NCBI GenBank assembly: GCA_045648985.1
Contig: JAZROZ010000012.1
Coordinates: 1 to 25,132 of the forward strand
Length of the DNA: 25,132 nucleotides
From: SIG437 sp045648985
Lineage (GTDB): Bacteria > Bacillota > Clostridia > UBA1381 > UBA9506
Direction: 5' to 3'
A program made the position numbers and the translations under genes. Under the pieces are notes generated by a model. It searched no databases and was not told the DNA's origin. It saw only the letters and a list, made by a program, of their open reading frames with translations. Shown here in pieces: positions 23,641-25,132 of this stretch; position 1 is the stretch's first letter; every line of letters begins with the position of its first letter.

Positions 23641-24933
23641 ATGTATCGTTATGCAATAGAAAATCTTGATAAATGGAAAAACAGCAAAAACCGAAAGCCT
23701 CTTATTATCGAGGGTGCAAGACAGGTAGGTAAAACCTGGATAATGAAGGAATTTGGTAAAAAGTCATATAACAAAACTGTATATATAAATTTTGATTCCA
23801 ATGTACAAATGGCAGAATTGTTCTCCATAGACTTGAATGTAGAACGGATAATTATGGGACTTGAATTATATGCAGGGCATAAAATAAACCCAGCTGATAC
23901 GCTCATTATATTTGATGAGGTTCAGGAAGTACCCAAAGCATTATCTTCACTTAAGTATTTCTATGAAAATGCTCCTGAGTATCATATCGTGTGTGCCGGT
24001 TCTCTTCTTGGAATTGCATTGCATGAAGGAACATCATTCCCCGTCGGCAAGGTAGATTTTCTTAAACTGTATCCTCTGTCATTCAAAGAATTTCTTATGG
24101 CAATCGGTCTTGAAAGGTTTGCAGAACTTTTAGATAAAAAAGATTATGATATGATAAAAAGCTTTAAGCAGACATATATCGATGCCTTAAAACAGTATTA
24201 CTATGTTGGCGGTATGCCTGAAGTTGTGGCATCCTTTGCTGATGAAAAAGACTTCAACGAGGCAAGAAAAATCCAAAAGAGAATACTGACTGCCTATGAA
24301 CAAGACTTTTCAAAACACGCACCAAAGGAAATTGTGCCGAAAATAAGAATGTTGTGGAACAGCATACCTTCGCAGCTTGCAAAAGAAAATAAAAAATTCA
24401 TATATGGTCTTATTCGTGAAGGTGCAAGAGCTAAAGAATATGAAACTGCAATTATGTGGCTTTCAGATTGCGGACTTGTGCATAAAGTCAGCAGAATTAA
24501 TGCACCCAATATCCCCCTTAAAGCATACGAGGACTTAAAAGCATTTAAATTATTCATAGTCGATGTAGGCTTGCTCGGTGCAATGGAAGGACTAAACCAA
24601 CGCACACTCTTAAATGGAAATGAATTATTCACTGAATTTAAGGGAGCATTAACAGAACAATATGTTATGCAGCAGCTTGCAGTAAATCAAGACTTGGGAG
24701 TTTATTATTATACCAATGACCGAAATACTTGTGAGGTTGATTTTATAGTCGATAATGGTGATAATATCATACCGCTTGAAGTTAAAGCTGAAATCAATCT
24801 CAAAGCAAAGAGCCTTAAAACATATAGAGAAAAATTTACGCCCGAAATATCAATACGCTCCTCTATGGCAGATTATAGCGAAGAGATTGGTCTCATAAAC
24901 CTTCCGCTGTATGCGATAGATGGGATTGAATGA
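23641..24933 (+). CDS. AAA ATPase with DUF4143 domain
   Basis: A 430-residue cytosolic P-loop protein. Walker A is GARQVGKT (25-32), Walker B is LIIFDEVQ (Asp92, Glu93), and a sensor-like CAGSLLG follows. The C-terminal DUF4143 region contains EVDFIV ... PLEVKAE near residue 365-385, an arrangement like the PD-(D/E)XK nuclease core. Proteins of this family are widespread in accessory DNA and their function is not established; roles in defence or as a nuclease-coupled ATPase have been supposed. GGAGG at 23629-23633 supports the start. It lies just inside the presumed tRNA-Leu island and 76 bases before hsdM, facing the same way. Confidence 0.88.
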   Translation: MYRYAIENLDKWKNSKNRKPLIIEGARQVGKTWIMKEFGKKSYNKTVYINFDSNVQMAELFSIDLNVERIIMGLELYAGHKINPADTLIIFDEVQEVPKALSSLKYFYENAPEYHIVCAGSLLGIALHEGTSFPVGKVDFLKLYPLSFKEFLMAIGLERFAELLDKKDYDMIKSFKQTYIDALKQYYYVGGMPEVVASFADEKDFNEARKIQKRILTAYEQDFSKHAPKEIVPKIRMLWNSIPSQLAKENKKFIYGLIREGARAKEYETAIMWLSDCGLVHKVSRINAPNIPLKAYEDLKAFKLFIVDVGLLGAMEGLNQRTLLNGNELFTEFKGALTEQYVMQQLAVNQDLGVYYYTNDRNTCEVDFIVDNGDNIIPLEVKAEINLKAKSLKTYREKFTPEISIRSSMADYSEEIGLINLPLYAIDGIE

Positions 24934-25009
24934 AAAATTCACTAACTGTCCGTAAAATAGGACGGCTCGTGTGAGATAATATATAAAAACTAAATAAGGA
25001 GTTTTACAG

Positions 25010-25132
25010 ATGATTACAGGTGAACTTAAAAATAAAATAGATGCACTTTGGGATATATTCGCATCAGGCGGACTTGTAAATCCGCTTGATGTTATTGAGC
25101 AGATTACATATTTAATGTTTATACATGACCTT
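25010..25132 (+). CDS. hsdM: Type I restriction-modification methylase subunit, 5' part only
   Basis: Only the first 41 residues are in the window. They begin MITGELKNKIDALWDIFASG and continue through NPLDVIEQITYLMFIHDL, a very characteristic N-terminal helical domain of HsdM proteins (the N6-adenine methylase of type I systems). The ATG at 25010 follows AAGGAG (24996-25001) by eight bases. HsdS and HsdR genes would be expected to the right. The 76-base gap before it holds a weak stem (CTGTCC/GGACGG) and no strong promoter, so co-transcription with the ATPase is possible. Confidence 0.85.
   Translation, partial: MITGELKNKIDALWDIFASGGLVNPLDVIEQITYLMFIHDL

Noticed and set aside
1..25132. CRISPR arrays, insertion sequences, rRNA genes
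   Set aside because: No regularly spaced repeats, transposase motifs or rRNA segments were seen. The only mobile-DNA sign is the tRNA-Leu remnant.

Overview
The window is low-GC DNA that reads as a member of the Firmicutes, most likely an uncultured anaerobic gut-type Clostridia. The reasons are the AT-rich coding style, strong AGGAGG-like ribosome sites, consensus sigma-A promoters (TTGACA-N17-TATAAT), the glgC/glgD pair typical of Firmicutes, and a glycyl-radical-enzyme activase. I cannot name a genus.

Layout. (1) 46-2431: a glutamine synthetase (GSI-beta-like) with its own promoter and terminator, then a PHP-family histidinol phosphatase and a terminator. (2) 2450-6995: a five-gene operon encoding an FGGY sugar kinase, a ribulose-phosphate-3-epimerase-like protein, a class II aldolase, a YjbQ/UPF0047 protein and an archaeal-type triose-phosphate isomerase. 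It reads as a complete phosphorylate-epimerise-cleave-isomerise route for an unidentified sugar, and it carries no transporter or regulator. (3) 6997-18563: a glycogen/alpha-glucan cluster. malQ runs leftward, and glgB, glgC, glgD, glgA, glgP and a cytosolic GH13 enzyme run rightward. The two arms start from divergent promoters whose -35 boxes are the arms of one perfect 10-bp dyad. Together these genes make ADP-glucose, build branched glucan and break it down through phosphorolysis and disproportionation. (4) 18677-23159: a ROK repressor, then a consensus promoter carrying a perfect 9-3-9 palindrome, then a radical SAM activase. After that come two broken genes joined end to end: the first ~180 residues of a glycyl radical enzyme and a GH78 alpha-L-rhamnosidase lacking its N-terminus. 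(5) 23160-23460: a gene-free stretch with several perfect hairpins, ending in the 3' half of a tRNA-Leu(UAG) on the minus strand, still followed by its terminator. (6) 23460-25132: an AAA ATPase of the DUF4143 family and the start of hsdM (type I restriction-modification). This looks like the edge of an island integrated in a tRNA-Leu gene.

The best candidates for something undescribed are the kinase-epimerase-aldolase-YjbQ-TIM operon, the tRNA-Leu island boundary, and the glycyl-radical-enzyme/rhamnosidase junction, which is either a real deletion or an assembly error.
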